DNA from: Bacteroidales bacterium
GTDB taxonomy: Bacteria > Bacteroidota > Bacteroidia > Bacteroidales > VadinHA17
Length of the DNA stretch: 42,960 nt
Assembly: GCA_024762655.1 (NCBI GenBank)
Contig: JANTHB010000022.1
Location: forward strand, 1 to 42,960
Direction of reading: 5' to 3'
In this document: positions 1 through 8,556 of the stretch, piece after piece
How positions within the stretch are numbered: position 1 is the first letter of the stretch
Layout: each line of letters begins with the position of its first letter
Notes under the pieces: model-generated
Told to the model about the DNA's origin: nothing
Databases searched by the model: none
The model's input: the letters and a program-made list of their open reading frames with translations, nothing else
Position numbers and translations under genes: made by a program

Positions 1-15
1 TTTATTTAAATAAAT

Positions 16-63
16 ATTTAAATACCTATTTAAATACCTATTTAAATACATATTTAAAACATC
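16..63. repeat. AT-rich 12-bp tandem repeat
   Basis: About four head-to-tail copies of ATTTAAATACCT start at 16, 28, 40 and 52; the last two are degenerate. The array ends about 40 bp before the start codon of the PHP-domain gene, so it occupies the place where its promoter or leader should be. Each unit contains the palindrome ATTTAAAT. The window edge cuts off anything further upstream, so its full extent is unknown. Confidence 0.8.
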
Positions 64-98
64 TTTTTAATGCTCATATAAACGCAGAACCAAAAATC

Positions 99-1337
99 AT
101 GAATACTAATACACCCATCCTGACATTCAGAGACTTCCCGGCACCCGGTGAACTGAGGGCATACCGTACCGGTAAGGCATTGAACGTCAATGCGCATATT
201 CATACTCCTTTTTCTTTCAGCGCTTTCTCCAGCCTGGAGCAACCTTTCCGCATGGCTGTGGAAGACAAAGTACAAGTTCTGGGAATCAATGATTTTAATA
301 CGGTGAAAGGGTATGATGATTTTTACAGGCTGGGGCTTGAAAACCATGTTTTTCCCCTGTTTAATATAGAGTTTATCGGGTTGCTGGAAGAAGAGCAGCA
401 AAACGGCATACGGGTCAATGATCCGGATAACCCTGGACGCACCTATTTCAGTGGAAAAGGCTTGCGCTTTCCTTATATTCCCCCTTGTGGAAAAGAAAAT
501 TTTCTGGGGGATCTGGTGGCCCGGAGCAACGAGCAGGTTCGCCGGATGGTGGATAAAGTGAATCGCCATTTTGAGAAGACCTTCCCGGACCTGCAGCTGT
601 CTTTCGAAGAAATAAAAAATGACCTGGCCCGGGAGCTGGTCCGGGAAAGGCATGTCGCCAAGGCCATCCGGCTGGCCGTAAGCAGGAAAGATCCTGATCC
701 GAAAAAACAAACGGACATCTATACCCGCCTCTTTAACGGACAACCTCCTGTCGCCCACCCCGGTGATACAGTTAAACTGGAGAATGAAATACGAAGCAGG
801 TTATTAAAAAAGGGAGGCCCTGCTTTCATCCCCGAAGACCCGGATGCGTTTCTTCCGGTATCTGTCTTACGGGATTTTATTCTGCAATCGCGGGGGATAC
901 CCTGTTATCCGGTACTCCTGGACAATCAAAAAGGAGAGATTACAGATTTTGAGTCCCCCGTGGAAAAACTGGCGGTTAAACTGGAGATGATGGGTATACA
1001 TGCCGTGGAATTCATCCCGGGCAGAAACCAATGCTCAACGCTTGCAGAATACGCAGAATATCTCTTCAACAGGGGCTTTCTGGTCCTGTTTGGCACCGAA
1101 CACAATACCCCGGAAATGATTCCATTGAAAGTTTCCTGTCGTAACAGGATTCCCCTGTCAGAAAGCCTCCAAAGAATATCCTGGAAATCATCCTGTGTAG
1201 TCGCTGCCCATCAGTATCTTACAGCCCGCGGAGAAACAGGTTATTGTTCCTGCAACGGAACCTGCAATACTGCAAAAAGAGAGGATTTTGTCGAACTGGG
1301 AGAAGCCGTCATCGGCTATTTTCTAACAATCAAATAA
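99..1337 (+). CDS. PHP-domain protein of unknown substrate
   Basis: A 412-residue protein with no signal peptide, hence cytoplasmic. Residues about 30-45 carry the first metal-binding motif of PHP phosphoesterases (NAHIHTPFSFSAF, with the HxH pair). GINDFNTVKGYDDF follows at about 60-75, and FGTEHNTPE near residue 330 is a second His-containing PHP motif. PHP proteins are metal-dependent phosphoesterases; no substrate can be read from this sequence. The C-terminal ~60 residues contain several Cys (QRISWKSSCVV, CSCNGTCN). The gene is 10 bp ahead of the SDR gene and on the same strand, so the two are almost certainly cotranscribed; the Zn dehydrogenase at 3510 is the likely third partner. The ATG at 99 is chosen because it follows the AT repeats directly. 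PHP assignment is good; function unknown. Confidence 0.8.
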   Translation: MNTNTPILTFRDFPAPGELRAYRTGKALNVNAHIHTPFSFSAFSSLEQPFRMAVEDKVQVLGINDFNTVKGYDDFYRLGLENHVFPLFNIEFIGLLEEEQQNGIRVNDPDNPGRTYFSGKGLRFPYIPPCGKENFLGDLVARSNEQVRRMVDKVNRHFEKTFPDLQLSFEEIKNDLARELVRERHVAKAIRLAVSRKDPDPKKQTDIYTRLFNGQPPVAHPGDTVKLENEIRSRLLKKGGPAFIPEDPDAFLPVSVLRDFILQSRGIPCYPVLLDNQKGEITDFESPVEKLAVKLEMMGIHAVEFIPGRNQCSTLAEYAEYLFNRGFLVLFGTEHNTPEMIPLKVSCRNRIPLSESLQRISWKSSCVVAAHQYLTARGETGYCSCNGTCNTAKREDFVELGEAVIGYFLTIK

Positions 1338-1347
1338 AGTCAGGACG

Positions 1348-2535
1348 ATGGAAAAAACAATAGAATATAACCTGGCGTATGAAATATTGCCCGCCGTCAG
1401 GGTCTCTCTTTCAGACCGCAAGCCATGGATACTGAGACTTGACCGTAACGAAGACCTGTTAAAAGGTTCCTCTGATAAAGAAGCATTTGAGCAGTGGAAA
1501 AAATCCTGGCAGGGACCGGATGTTTCCTGGCTGGACCCGGAAGGGCAGCACAACGAAGAAATCATACGGGATATCCTCGGGATTATCCGGAAAGGGTGCC
1601 GGCTTATCATGCTGAAAAATGTCGGTTTACTGGCTGTCGGAATCCGTTTCTCAGAAGTGAACGAAGCCTTGCAGGGGGATGTATCCGGCAAGGTCCCGGG
1701 AAAAAATGAAGGCGGGATGAAAGATAAGATCGTGGTGATCACCGGGGCAGCGCAGGGTTTCGGAAAGGGCCTGGCAGAACATTTTGCCACAGAAGGAGCT
1801 TGTGTGGTAGTGGCGGACATCAACGGGGAAGCAGGAGAAAAAACAGTCAACGAACTGATCAAAAAAACTCAAAATCCCGGGTTAATATTTCTGTCGGTGG
1901 ATGTAACCGATAGTAATTCCATCGATCAAATGATCCGGCAAACGGTTTTCGCTTTCGGCGGGCTGGACTTGTTTATCAGCAATGCCGGCGTACTGAAAGC
2001 CGGCGGGCTGGAAACGCTGGAGGAGGAAGCCTTTGACTTTGTGACCAAGGTCAATTATAAAGGTTTGTACCTGGGGACAAAATATGCCTCTCGCGTGATG
2101 AAAACCCAGCATGAATACCGCCCCGGGTATTTTATGGATATCATCCAGATCAATTCAAAATCGGGACTGCAGGGCAGTAACCGGAACTTTGCCTATGCCG
2201 GCAGCAAATTTGGCAGCATCGGACTGATCCAGTCTTTTGCCCTGGAGCTGGTAAAGGATAATATCAAGGTGAATGCCGTCTGTCCCGGCAATTTCTTTGA
2301 CGGCCCGTTGTGGTCCGACCCTGAAAAAGGACTGTTTGTGCAATACCTAAGAGCAGGAAAAGTCCCCGGGGCCCAAAACATAGAGGATGTGAGAAAACAT
2401 TATGAGAACAGGGTTCCTATGAAAAGGGGATGCCTGGTGGAAGATGTCTATAAAGCCGTAAAATATCTTATCGACCAGGAGTATGAAACAGGCCAGGCCC
2501 TGCCGGTAACGGGAGGTCAGGTTATGTTGAAATAG
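1348..2535 (+). CDS. SDR dehydrogenase with degenerate N-terminal class II aldolase segment
   Basis: A 395-residue protein in two parts. Residues about 125-395 form a classical short-chain dehydrogenase: the NAD(P) loop TGAAQGFGKG, the NAG motif (SNAGV), catalytic Ser in INSKSG and YAGSKFG with Tyr/Lys. It resembles sorbitol-6-phosphate 2-dehydrogenases. Residues about 1-120 look like the C-terminal part of a class II aldolase; GCRLIMLKNVGLLAVG aligns with the family pattern LxxNHGxxxxG, but the zinc-binding His is Val here and the N-terminal HxH is absent, so this segment is unlikely to be an aldolase. It sits 10 bp after the PHP gene. With the sorbose-1-phosphate-reductase-like gene at 3510 it suggests interconversion of hexitol or ketose phosphates. 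The SDR assignment is firm; the substrate is inferred. Confidence 0.82.
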   Translation: MEKTIEYNLAYEILPAVRVSLSDRKPWILRLDRNEDLLKGSSDKEAFEQWKKSWQGPDVSWLDPEGQHNEEIIRDILGIIRKGCRLIMLKNVGLLAVGIRFSEVNEALQGDVSGKVPGKNEGGMKDKIVVITGAAQGFGKGLAEHFATEGACVVVADINGEAGEKTVNELIKKTQNPGLIFLSVDVTDSNSIDQMIRQTVFAFGGLDLFISNAGVLKAGGLETLEEEAFDFVTKVNYKGLYLGTKYASRVMKTQHEYRPGYFMDIIQINSKSGLQGSNRNFAYAGSKFGSIGLIQSFALELVKDNIKVNAVCPGNFFDGPLWSDPEKGLFVQYLRAGKVPGAQNIEDVRKHYENRVPMKRGCLVEDVYKAVKYLIDQEYETGQALPVTGGQVMLK

Positions 2536-3509
2536 GTAAGGATTCTTTGCACGCCAAAGTTCCAGGTCCCCGGGTGGCTGGAGCGAAGCGTCAGCTACCT
2601 GCCTCCCGCAGGGGGGTATCGAGGGGGCAGGAACAATAAAATGACAATTGAATGACTACCGAATGACCACTGAATGACTATCGTATGACTACTGAATGAC
2701 CATTGAATGACTATCGTATGACTACTGAATGACTATTGTATGACTATTGTATGACAACTTAATTACGCGACCGAAGCTCACCTTCGCCTTAGATGCGATC
2801 CGTCAGCCGGCGAATCACGCAGTGATCAGGCTACGATGAACAAAGGGAGCAAATTTCGCGGCATTAGCCGCTAATTACTATTTAATTACAATGCATAAAT
2901 GCTTAAATGCTTGAAACGAATGAATGACTACTGAATGACTATTGTATGACCACCGAATGACTACTGAATGACAACTTAATTACGTGAGGGCGTTAGCCCG
3001 AACTAATTTCGCGACCGCAGGGAGCTAATTTCCACCCTCTGCGTACCTTTGCGGAATCTTTGCGAAACTTTGCGTAACAACCAGGACAACAGAGTGATAA
3101 AGCTATCACGCAAAGAACCGCTGAGCAGCGCAGAGAACCGCAAAGAATCAATGCTTGAATACATAAATTCGTGAAACTATTGAATGACTACAAAAAAAGG
3201 CAGAAGGCAGAGTAATTTTGAATAAATATTGAATGTAAAATGTAAAATTTTGAAAGACTATTGTATGACCATTGAATGATAACTGAATGACCACTGAATG
3301 ACTACCGAATGACAACTTAATTACGCGACCAAAGGGAGCAAATTTCGCGGCGTTAGCCGCTAATTACTATTTAATTACAATGCATAAATGCTTGAATGCT
3401 TGATACTACTGAATGACTACTGAATGACTATCGTATGACCACTGAATGACTACTGAATGACCATCGAATGACTATTGTATGACAACTATATAACAAGTAA
3501 ATAAATATT
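2536..3509. repeat. 974-bp gene-free stretch of 11-bp repeats and larger repeat modules
   Basis: No coding sequence is credible here. Four blocks repeat an 11-bp unit, consensus GWATGACYAYY, with exact phasing: 11 units with ATGAC at 2641-2751, 5 at 2924-2968, 6 at 3254-3309 and 7 at 3413-3479. Three blocks end in the same tail, ATGACAACTTAATTACG (2751, 2968, 3309). Between blocks, a longer module (GGAGCAAATTTCGCGGC, then TTAGCCGCTAATTACTATTT and AATGCATAAATGCTT) occurs at about 2845-2912 and again at about 3331-3402. A different dispersed element, CTTTGCGGAATCTTTGCG with CGCTGAGCAGCGCAGAG, lies at about 3035-3150. A hairpin (GGTGGCTG/CAGCTACC) follows the SDR stop at about 2572-2600. Confidence 0.9.
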
Positions 3510-4787
3510 ATGAAAACCAAAGCGGTAAGAATCTACGGAAAAGAAGATCTGAGACTGGAAGAATTTGAACTTCCCCAAATGAAAGAGGATGAGATCCTCG
3601 CCAAAGTTGTCTCCGACAGTATCTGCATGTCCTCCTACAAAGCCGCCAAGCAGGGTGCTGCCCACAAGCGCATTCCGAATGACGTGCATGAACATCCCAC
3701 GATCATCGGTCATGAGTTCAGCGGGGTGATTCTTGAGGTAGGCAAGAAATGGCAGGATCGCTACCGGCCCGGACAAAAATTCTCTATTCAACCGGCGTTA
3801 AACTACAAAGGCAGCCTGGATGCACCCGGGTATTCGTACCGTTACATCGGTGGTGATGCCACCTATGTGCTGATCCCCCATGAGGTGATGGAGATGAACT
3901 GTCTGTTGCCTTACCATGGCGAAGGGTTTTTCCCGGCATCCCTTTCAGAACCCATGTCCTGTGTGATCGGTGCTTTTCACGCCAGTTATCACACGCGTCC
4001 CGGCAGTTATGAACATCTCATGGGTATAAAGAAAGGAGGCAACCTGGCCCTTCTTGCCGCTGCAGGTCCCATGGGCCTGGCGGCCATCAATTATGCCATT
4101 TTCTCCGACCGTACACCCCGTCTGCTGGTAGTGACCGATATCGACCAGGAACGCCTGGACCGGGCTTCCCGGTTGTATTCTCCCGAAACAGCCCGGAAAC
4201 ACGGTGTGACCCTTCATTATGTGAATACTGCTGCTCTGGAAGATCCGGTAACTTATCTGAAGAAACTGGCCGGAGGCGAAGGCTATAACGATGTTTTCAT
4301 TTTTGCCCCGGTAGCTGTCGTGATAGAACAGGGAGACAGCCTTCTGACCAGGGACGGTTGCCTGAACTTTTTCGCCGGCCCTACCGACCCGGGCTTCAAA
4401 GCACCCCTGAATTTTTACAATGTTCATTATGCTTCCACGCATATTACCGGTACCAGTGGTGGAAACAACGAAGATATGATCGAAGCCCTCGACTTATTCT
4501 CAAAAGGACTGGATCCTTCCGGACTGGTAACCCATATCGGCGGATTGGATGCGGTCATTGAAACAACCCTCAACCTGCCTCATATCCCGGGTGGCAAAAA
4601 ACTGATTTACACCCATCTGAGCATGCCACTGACTGCCATTGACGATTTCGAAGAAAAAGGAAAAAACGATCCGCTTTTTGCCCGGCTGGCTGAGATCACA
4701 AAAGCACACCATGGCCTCTGGTCGGTCGAAGCCGAACAATATCTGCTGGAACACGGAACCCCCATCGACGAAGGAGGAAAGAAATAA
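3510..4787 (+). CDS. Zinc-dependent dehydrogenase, L-sorbose-1-phosphate reductase-like
   Basis: A 425-residue cytoplasmic medium-chain dehydrogenase. The N-terminal catalytic domain has DSICMSSYKAAKQGA around residues 30-50 and the family-typical IIGHEFSGVILEVG around 70. The Rossmann part includes LLAAAGPMGLAAINYA near 187, a variant GxGxxG loop, then VVTDIDQERLDRA. Later stretches (DGCLNFFAGPTD, TGTSGGNNEDM, PGGKKLIYT) match what I recall of the SorE-type L-sorbose 1-phosphate reductases, which oxidise or reduce C2 of hexitol and ketose phosphates with NAD(P)H. It is longer than typical sorbitol dehydrogenases (about 350), as in that subfamily. It likely belongs functionally with the PHP and SDR genes upstream despite the repeat-filled gap. 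No sugar PTS accompanies it, so the phosphorylated substrate must arise otherwise. Family assignment is good; exact substrate uncertain. Confidence 0.8.
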   Translation: MKTKAVRIYGKEDLRLEEFELPQMKEDEILAKVVSDSICMSSYKAAKQGAAHKRIPNDVHEHPTIIGHEFSGVILEVGKKWQDRYRPGQKFSIQPALNYKGSLDAPGYSYRYIGGDATYVLIPHEVMEMNCLLPYHGEGFFPASLSEPMSCVIGAFHASYHTRPGSYEHLMGIKKGGNLALLAAAGPMGLAAINYAIFSDRTPRLLVVTDIDQERLDRASRLYSPETARKHGVTLHYVNTAALEDPVTYLKKLAGGEGYNDVFIFAPVAVVIEQGDSLLTRDGCLNFFAGPTDPGFKAPLNFYNVHYASTHITGTSGGNNEDMIEALDLFSKGLDPSGLVTHIGGLDAVIETTLNLPHIPGGKKLIYTHLSMPLTAIDDFEEKGKNDPLFARLAEITKAHHGLWSVEAEQYLLEHGTPIDEGGKK

Positions 4788-4947
4788 CCCGGCTACGCCA
4801 ACCTGTTCTTTGTGAAATAAATTTTTACAGAGTTACATTTTTTTTGGCTATATTCGCTGCCTGAGAAAAAATCCAAATCCAATCCTATCGGTCATATACT
4901 TAACCGTTATGGTGCGTTGAAAGTCATACAAACGGCAGGGAAGTTGC

Positions 4948-5289
4948 ATGACAAAAAAGTTTAAAAATATTATTGCATTGACATTGGTGTTCATTATTAT
5001 GACACCGGTGACAGTTCAGCTTTTAGATGGACTTTTTCACCATCATGACCACTTTCACTGTACAGCAAAGGTTGAGAAGCATTTACATAAACTTCATAAT
5101 AAATGTCCCATTCCAGGTTTTGAACAATCACCTTTCTCAGATGATCAGCCTGTAGAAAAAACACACAAAAAACTTTTTTGTATAATACAAAATAGCAATT
5201 ATCATTTTGTATATTTTAATAACAGCACAGCGTATTCATTTTTATTACGTGCATCTCCCGTTTTTACAGATAGGATAATAGCATCATAA
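4948..5289 (+). CDS. Small His-rich exported or membrane-anchored protein
   Basis: A 113-residue protein with one hydrophobic N-terminal segment (residues about 8-28), followed at once by a His-rich stretch: GLFHHHDHFHC, then KHLHKLHNKCP. His and Cys clustering just outside the membrane suggests metal binding. I do not recognise a named family. It is 41 bp upstream of a TonB receptor gene on the same strand and very probably in one operon with it; small His-rich proteins ahead of outer-membrane receptors usually point to zinc, copper or nickel uptake. Codon use is clearly more AT-rich than in the preceding gene, marking the start of the accessory island. A weak -7-like element, TATATTCG, lies at 4849-4856. 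Confidence 0.65.
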   Translation: MTKKFKNIIALTLVFIIMTPVTVQLLDGLFHHHDHFHCTAKVEKHLHKLHNKCPIPGFEQSPFSDDQPVEKTHKKLFCIIQNSNYHFVYFNNSTAYSFLLRASPVFTDRIIAS

Positions 5290-5330
5290 ATGATGTAAAA
5301 ACTTATTTGTAATTTTAAAATCGTAATAAA

Positions 5331-7562
5331 ATGAAGAAAATCGTTTTAATTTTCTTTGTGTTGTTTCTTTTCATAAAAGCAAATGCTCAAAATCAAATTG
5401 AAGGTAAGGTAACCGATACTAAGAATGAGCCCTTGGTTGGAGCATCGGTTTATTTGCCTGAACTTAATAAAGGGACCGTGACTAATCAGACAGGGAAATA
5501 TTTGATTAGCAATGTTCCAAACGGAAAAATAAAGATTCAATTCTCATATGTCGGATACAATACCGAAATTAAAACAATTGAAATTTCACAAACGGAAAAT
5601 ACAGTAGATGCTGTCTTGACAATAGCAAATATTCAATCGCAGGAAGTAGTGGTTACCGGTGGCTTTTTGAGTTCTCAACATGAAAATGCTGTAAAGATAG
5701 ACGTTTTGAAGAGCAGGGATGTGATTTTATCAGGAACACCCAATTTCATGGAATCACTAACGAAAGTTCCGGGTGTCGATATGATAGCCAAAGGTCCAGG
5801 GGTTTCAAAACCTGTAATTCGAGGACTTTCAATGAATGACGTTTTGGTATTGAATAATGGGGTTCGTATTGAGAATTATCAATTCAGTGAAAATCATCCG
5901 TTAGGCATAGATGACAATGATGTGGAAAGAGTTGAAATTATTAAGGGACCGGCTTCTTTGCTCTATGGTTCGGATGCAATAGGCGGCGTGATTAATTTTA
6001 TCAAAGAAAAGCCTGCCCCGGTGGGTACAATCTTTGGAGACTACCGTATGCAATTGTACACCAATACACTTGGAATGAACAATAGTATCGGGTTGAAAGG
6101 AGCTTCTAAAAATTTTTTTGGTGGGATTCGTTTTGGAAATAAAACACATGCCGATTATTTGCAGGGGGGAGGGCATTATGTGCCGAATTCACGTTTTAAC
6201 GAAACATCTTTCAGTGTAAATGCTGGATATACAGGGAAGATAGGAACTTTCAAACTTTTCTACGACTATTTCAAACAAAACTTAGGGATGACTGTTCCGC
6301 CGGTAAAGCCCTTGATAACAGAGCGTGGACGGAAAAATGAAATTTGGTATCAGGATTTGGACCACCAATTACTTTCGTCTCAAAACAATCTTTACTTAGG
6401 CAAATTCAAATGGAATATTAATGTAGCCTTTCAAAACGCACTGAGAAAACTCAAAACTACGCTTGATGTTCCTTTTGTTGAGATGAATCTGAATACCATT
6501 ACCTATGAATCAAAATTGTATTTTCCTTCCAGTGATAAGTCGGAATATATTGTTGGTTTTCAGGGAATGTCGCAATATAACAGAAACCTTAACGACCGGA
6601 CCTCTCAGTTTTTACCGGATGCCAATATTAATAATATAGGTTTTTTGGGATTGATAAAATATACTTTTTTCAATACGCTGAAATTGCAGGGGGGATTGAG
6701 ATTCGATATGTTTAAAACGGAAACTTTTGCTTTGGGAACCGAAGGAACAAGCGGTTATCATGCCCCTGTGAAGAAAGAGTTTTCTAACCTAAACGGTTCC
6801 TTTGGAGCTACATACAGTATAAACGGAAAAGTTATGTTACGGGCTAATTTTGCAAAGGGATACCGCGTACCAAATATATCCGAACTTACTTCAAACGGAA
6901 TGCATGGAAACAGGTATGAGATTGGTAATGAAAATTTATCTCCGGAAAATTCATATGAAACAGACCTCAGTATGCATTATCATGGAAATTTTCTTTCTTT
7001 TGATCTGGCTGGTTTTTATAATTTAATTAATGATTATATTTTTATTTCACCTACCAATGATACCACCCCGGCAGGTGTAGGCATTTATAGATTCTCGCAA
7101 ACAAATGCAAAACTTTACGGTGGAGAAGCAGGAATACATTTTCATCCTGAATCATTGCCATGGTTGCATGTTCAGGGAACCTATTCTTCCGTGACAGGGA
7201 AACAGGGAGATGGAAATTATTTACCATTTATTCCGGCTCAAAAATTTCGTTATGAGATAAGAGCAGAACGTGAAAAAATCGGCTTTCTGAAAAAACCATC
7301 CATCAAACTTTCTGCCTTAACTGCATTGAAACAAGGACATCCGTCTCCATACGAGACATCAACCAACGGATATACGCTTGTAAACCTTGGTATTACTACA
7401 GATCTTCACATCTGTCGGCAAATTATGAATTTGGGTGTCATGGTAAACAATATTTTCGACACACAATATTTTGACCACCTTTCCACATTAAAACCATTAA
7501 AATATTACAACCCGGGAAGAAATTTCAGTGTATCGCTGAGAGTGCCATTTAAAATAAAATAA
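5331..7562 (+). CDS. TonB-dependent outer-membrane receptor, probably metal uptake
   Basis: A 743-residue receptor. Residues 1-20 are a signal peptide (ends KANAQ). Residues about 22-105 form the carboxypeptidase-regulatory-like domain typical of Bacteroidetes receptors (IEGKVTDTKNEPLVGASV). The plug domain follows (about 110-230) with PGVDMIAKGPGVSKPVIRG and ERVEIIKGPASLLYGSDAIG. The beta-barrel occupies the rest and ends in an aromatic-rich strand, FSVSLRVPFKIK. At 743 residues and with no SusD-like partner, it is not a polysaccharide SusC, which is near 1000 residues. The His-rich protein directly upstream makes zinc, copper or a similar ion the most likely ligand, in the manner of ZnuD-type receptors; a siderophore or vitamin cannot be excluded. 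Family certain, ligand inferred. Confidence 0.88.
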   Translation: MKKIVLIFFVLFLFIKANAQNQIEGKVTDTKNEPLVGASVYLPELNKGTVTNQTGKYLISNVPNGKIKIQFSYVGYNTEIKTIEISQTENTVDAVLTIANIQSQEVVVTGGFLSSQHENAVKIDVLKSRDVILSGTPNFMESLTKVPGVDMIAKGPGVSKPVIRGLSMNDVLVLNNGVRIENYQFSENHPLGIDDNDVERVEIIKGPASLLYGSDAIGGVINFIKEKPAPVGTIFGDYRMQLYTNTLGMNNSIGLKGASKNFFGGIRFGNKTHADYLQGGGHYVPNSRFNETSFSVNAGYTGKIGTFKLFYDYFKQNLGMTVPPVKPLITERGRKNEIWYQDLDHQLLSSQNNLYLGKFKWNINVAFQNALRKLKTTLDVPFVEMNLNTITYESKLYFPSSDKSEYIVGFQGMSQYNRNLNDRTSQFLPDANINNIGFLGLIKYTFFNTLKLQGGLRFDMFKTETFALGTEGTSGYHAPVKKEFSNLNGSFGATYSINGKVMLRANFAKGYRVPNISELTSNGMHGNRYEIGNENLSPENSYETDLSMHYHGNFLSFDLAGFYNLINDYIFISPTNDTTPAGVGIYRFSQTNAKLYGGEAGIHFHPESLPWLHVQGTYSSVTGKQGDGNYLPFIPAQKFRYEIRAEREKIGFLKKPSIKLSALTALKQGHPSPYETSTNGYTLVNLGITTDLHICRQIMNLGVMVNNIFDTQYFDHLSTLKPLKYYNPGRNFSVSLRVPFKIK

Positions 7563-7599
7563 ACAGAGGAACAGTACATGGCTGACCATAAATTGAGGG

Positions 7600-7880
7600 A
7601 ATCACTCCCCGGGGTATTGGTATGTTTAATACGCTGAATATTCCCTCATCTCCAATAGGCTTAATCTTCTGAAGAACGGTCCCCGGTTTCAGCCCTGCCC
7701 GAAAGAATGAATTCTTTCCTGTCCGACTGGAGTCAGCCAGTCGGGCCCGTTTGAACGGTTTCAGCCGGGCAGAAGGTTTCTCATTTTGAACCTGCCACGA
7801 AATGGCAGAACATGAATAACCACCCCAGATACGGGGTGGCACACAACACAACAGACTCCGATCCCCGAAGGGGGTCAACC
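7600..7880. repeat. Tandem array of short hairpins
   Basis: The 457 bp between the TonB receptor and the next gene hold a series of short perfect inverted repeats: GAAAGAAT/ATTCTTTC at 7701-7718, CCGACTGG/CCAGTCGG at 7723-7744, CTGCCA/TGGCAG at 7792-7808, CCACCCC/GGGGTGG at 7820-7839 and GATCCCC/GGGGGTC at 7860-7876. In addition, GAACGGT and TTCAGCC recur near 7673-7695 and 7753-7765. The segment is richer in GC than the genes on either side. It resembles intergenic hairpin arrays seen in other Bacteroidetes genomes; no open frame is convincing. It could act as a 3' RNA structure for the receptor transcript or simply be a dispersed repeat. Confidence 0.7.
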
Positions 7881-8019
7881 TTTCATCCCGGTCCCGTCCA
7901 AACGGCGTCAGTTTGAATTTCTGAATATTTCAGAAGATTATGTATATAAATTGATAGAATTGTAAACTGACAGGATAAATGATACATTTACATTGAGAAT
8001 CACTTGTAAATTAAATAAT

Positions 8020-8502
8020 ATGAGAAGACAGAATTATTCAAGACATTTAACCATTATTATTTTCTTAATGATTTCAATACGTTGTTTCCCACAAGGCTCA
8101 TTAGAAAATAAAATTTCAAAGAATGCATTTATGCTTGAACTAAGCATTAACAATGATCTTGATTTGTATTCAATTCTTTATGACAGACTTTTAAAAGCGA
8201 ATGGAATTTTAAATTTTGGATTGCAAACCGGATTAACTTTTAGTACTGCCGTAGAAACAGGAGAAAAAGGTTATTCAGTCTTTTATCCCATTAAAGGATA
8301 TTTTCTAGTTGGAAGAGGTAACCATAAATTAGAAACAGGATTTGGGGTAAGAATATTAGGATTTGTTTTCCCTGATATAAATGTTGGATATAGATTCAAA
8401 CCAGTGAAAAATGGATTCGTTTTTAGAGCCGGATATAATGGTTTTGTATTACCCGGGGGAATGAATAACCTGGTATATTTAAGTATTGGATATACATTTT
8501 AA
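8020..8502 (+). CDS. Small exported beta-barrel-like protein, unknown function
   Basis: A 160-residue protein starting at the ATG at 8020; this start gives a normal signal peptide (basic MRRQNYSRH, hydrophobic core to residue ~23, then CFPQG). The mature part is rich in alternating hydrophobic and polar residues with glycine turns (GLQTGLTFS, GFGVRILGFV, NVGYRFKP) and ends in YLSIGYTF, a terminal Phe as in outer-membrane beta-barrel proteins. This suggests an eight-stranded or smaller barrel. I do not recognise a family. It is AT-rich and stands alone between the hairpin array and the structured element at 8557. A shorter protein or lipocalin-like fold is possible. Confidence 0.6.
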   Translation: MRRQNYSRHLTIIIFLMISIRCFPQGSLENKISKNAFMLELSINNDLDLYSILYDRLLKANGILNFGLQTGLTFSTAVETGEKGYSVFYPIKGYFLVGRGNHKLETGFGVRILGFVFPDINVGYRFKPVKNGFVFRAGYNGFVLPGGMNNLVYLSIGYTF

Positions 8503-8556
8503 GAATAAACTGATGATAACAATATATTTATAAAACAGACGTGATAGTAGCAAATT

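Noticed and set aside
54-758. Open frame of 234 codons on the minus strand opposite the PHP gene
   Set aside because: The plus strand encodes a recognisable PHP protein; the reverse translation shows no domain and overlaps the AT repeats.
2641-3490. CRISPR array
   Set aside because: The repeat unit is 11 bp with no spacers between units, and no cas genes are present.
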